DNA from: Struthio camelus | Lineage: Eukaryota > Chordata > Aves > Struthioniformes > Struthionidae | Assembly (NCBI RefSeq): GCF_040807025.1 | Contig: NC_090967.1 | Coordinates: 7,804,001 to 7,868,000, forward strand | Length of the DNA stretch: 64,000 bases | Direction: 5' to 3' | Notes under the pieces: generated by a model | What the model was told of the DNA's origin: nothing | The model's database searches: none | The model's input: the letters and a program-made list of their open reading frames with translations, nothing else | Program-made: the position numbers and the translations under genes | Shown: one piece after another, positions 63,605 through 64,000 of the stretch | How positions within the stretch are numbered: position 1 is the stretch's first letter | How the letters are laid out: each line of letters begins with the position of its first letter

Positions 63605-64000
63605 GCCTGAAACTAGACTCCAGGAAACCACAGAGGCTGGGCTCATCTGATTAATCTATCTGTAAACTGCGTACCTCAGCAATCTGAGGGGGGAATTCAG
63701 TCAGCCTTAGCCTTGGGCATCAACCCACCTTCATCTTGGGTCTGACCTGCGGTATCTGACGTCCTTCTAAACTGGGAGTCAGTTTAACCCATTGCCTTTT
63801 AGCTGGAAGCTGTGTGGAGTATATCCATCCCAATGCTTTGCTCTCCAGTATGTCCTTCCCTTGCAGCTCATATTTGTTGTTGCGTGCTTGTGAATTCTCT
63901 TGATTTTTATCATGAGCCTTGCAAAACCATGAATTTTTTTTTTTTTCGGCTCAATGTACAAGTTCCAAAGACTGTGCAACCCTTCTGCTCTTTCTCTGTA
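63605..64000. other. Upstream flank of the protease-like gene
   Basis: Contains no exon I can recognise. In human the next gene past GNA15 is S1PR4; no S1PR4 sequence is visible before the window ends. Confidence 0.4.

Overview
The window looks like a gene-dense, GC-rich stretch of a sauropsid genome, most likely a bird microchromosome. The reasons are compact introns, almost no recognisable interspersed repeats, several large GC-rich minisatellites, and a gene order TLE5 (AES) - GNA11 - GNA15 that matches human 19p13.3 (to my knowledge this block lies on chicken chromosome 28). The species cannot be read from the sequence alone.

Layout. (1) 0.6-13 kb, minus strand: a complete seven-exon TLE5/AES gene encoding 197 aa; its start codon lies in a CpG island that also holds triplet and hexanucleotide repeats and is flanked by two minisatellites of opposite strand asymmetry. 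(2) 13-35 kb: an intergenic interval dominated by tandem repeats. They are a 0.3-kb GTGCC-type array (15.5 kb), a 7-kb array of 22/23-bp units (21.8-28.8 kb) with a higher-order 1,344-bp duplication, and a 3.7-kb array of about 64-bp units (30.9-34.6 kb) that repeats a CACGTG E-box in most units and stops about 0.85 kb before the GNA11 start codon. (3) 35.4-45.5 kb, plus strand: a complete seven-exon GNA11 (359 aa) with a long 3' UTR. (4) 54.8-59.0 kb, plus strand: a GNA15 relic. It has six of the seven expected exons, no P-loop exon, two single-base deletions and a damaged switch II, so it reads as a unitary pseudogene. (5) 60.1-63.6 kb, minus strand: an intact five-exon granzyme/chymase/cathepsin-G-type serine-protease gene with TATA box, signal peptide and six conserved cysteines, but with the catalytic His replaced by Gln and the catalytic Ser by Ile: a probable secreted pseudo-protease.

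TLE5 (a Groucho-family corepressor modulator) and GNA11 (Gq/11 signalling) are separate genes that share a divergent intergenic region packed with GC-rich minisatellites. The decayed GNA15 and the protease pseudoenzyme lie tail to tail. No RNA gene, CRISPR array or intact mobile element was recognised. All exon coordinates come from reading splice sites and reading frame by eye.
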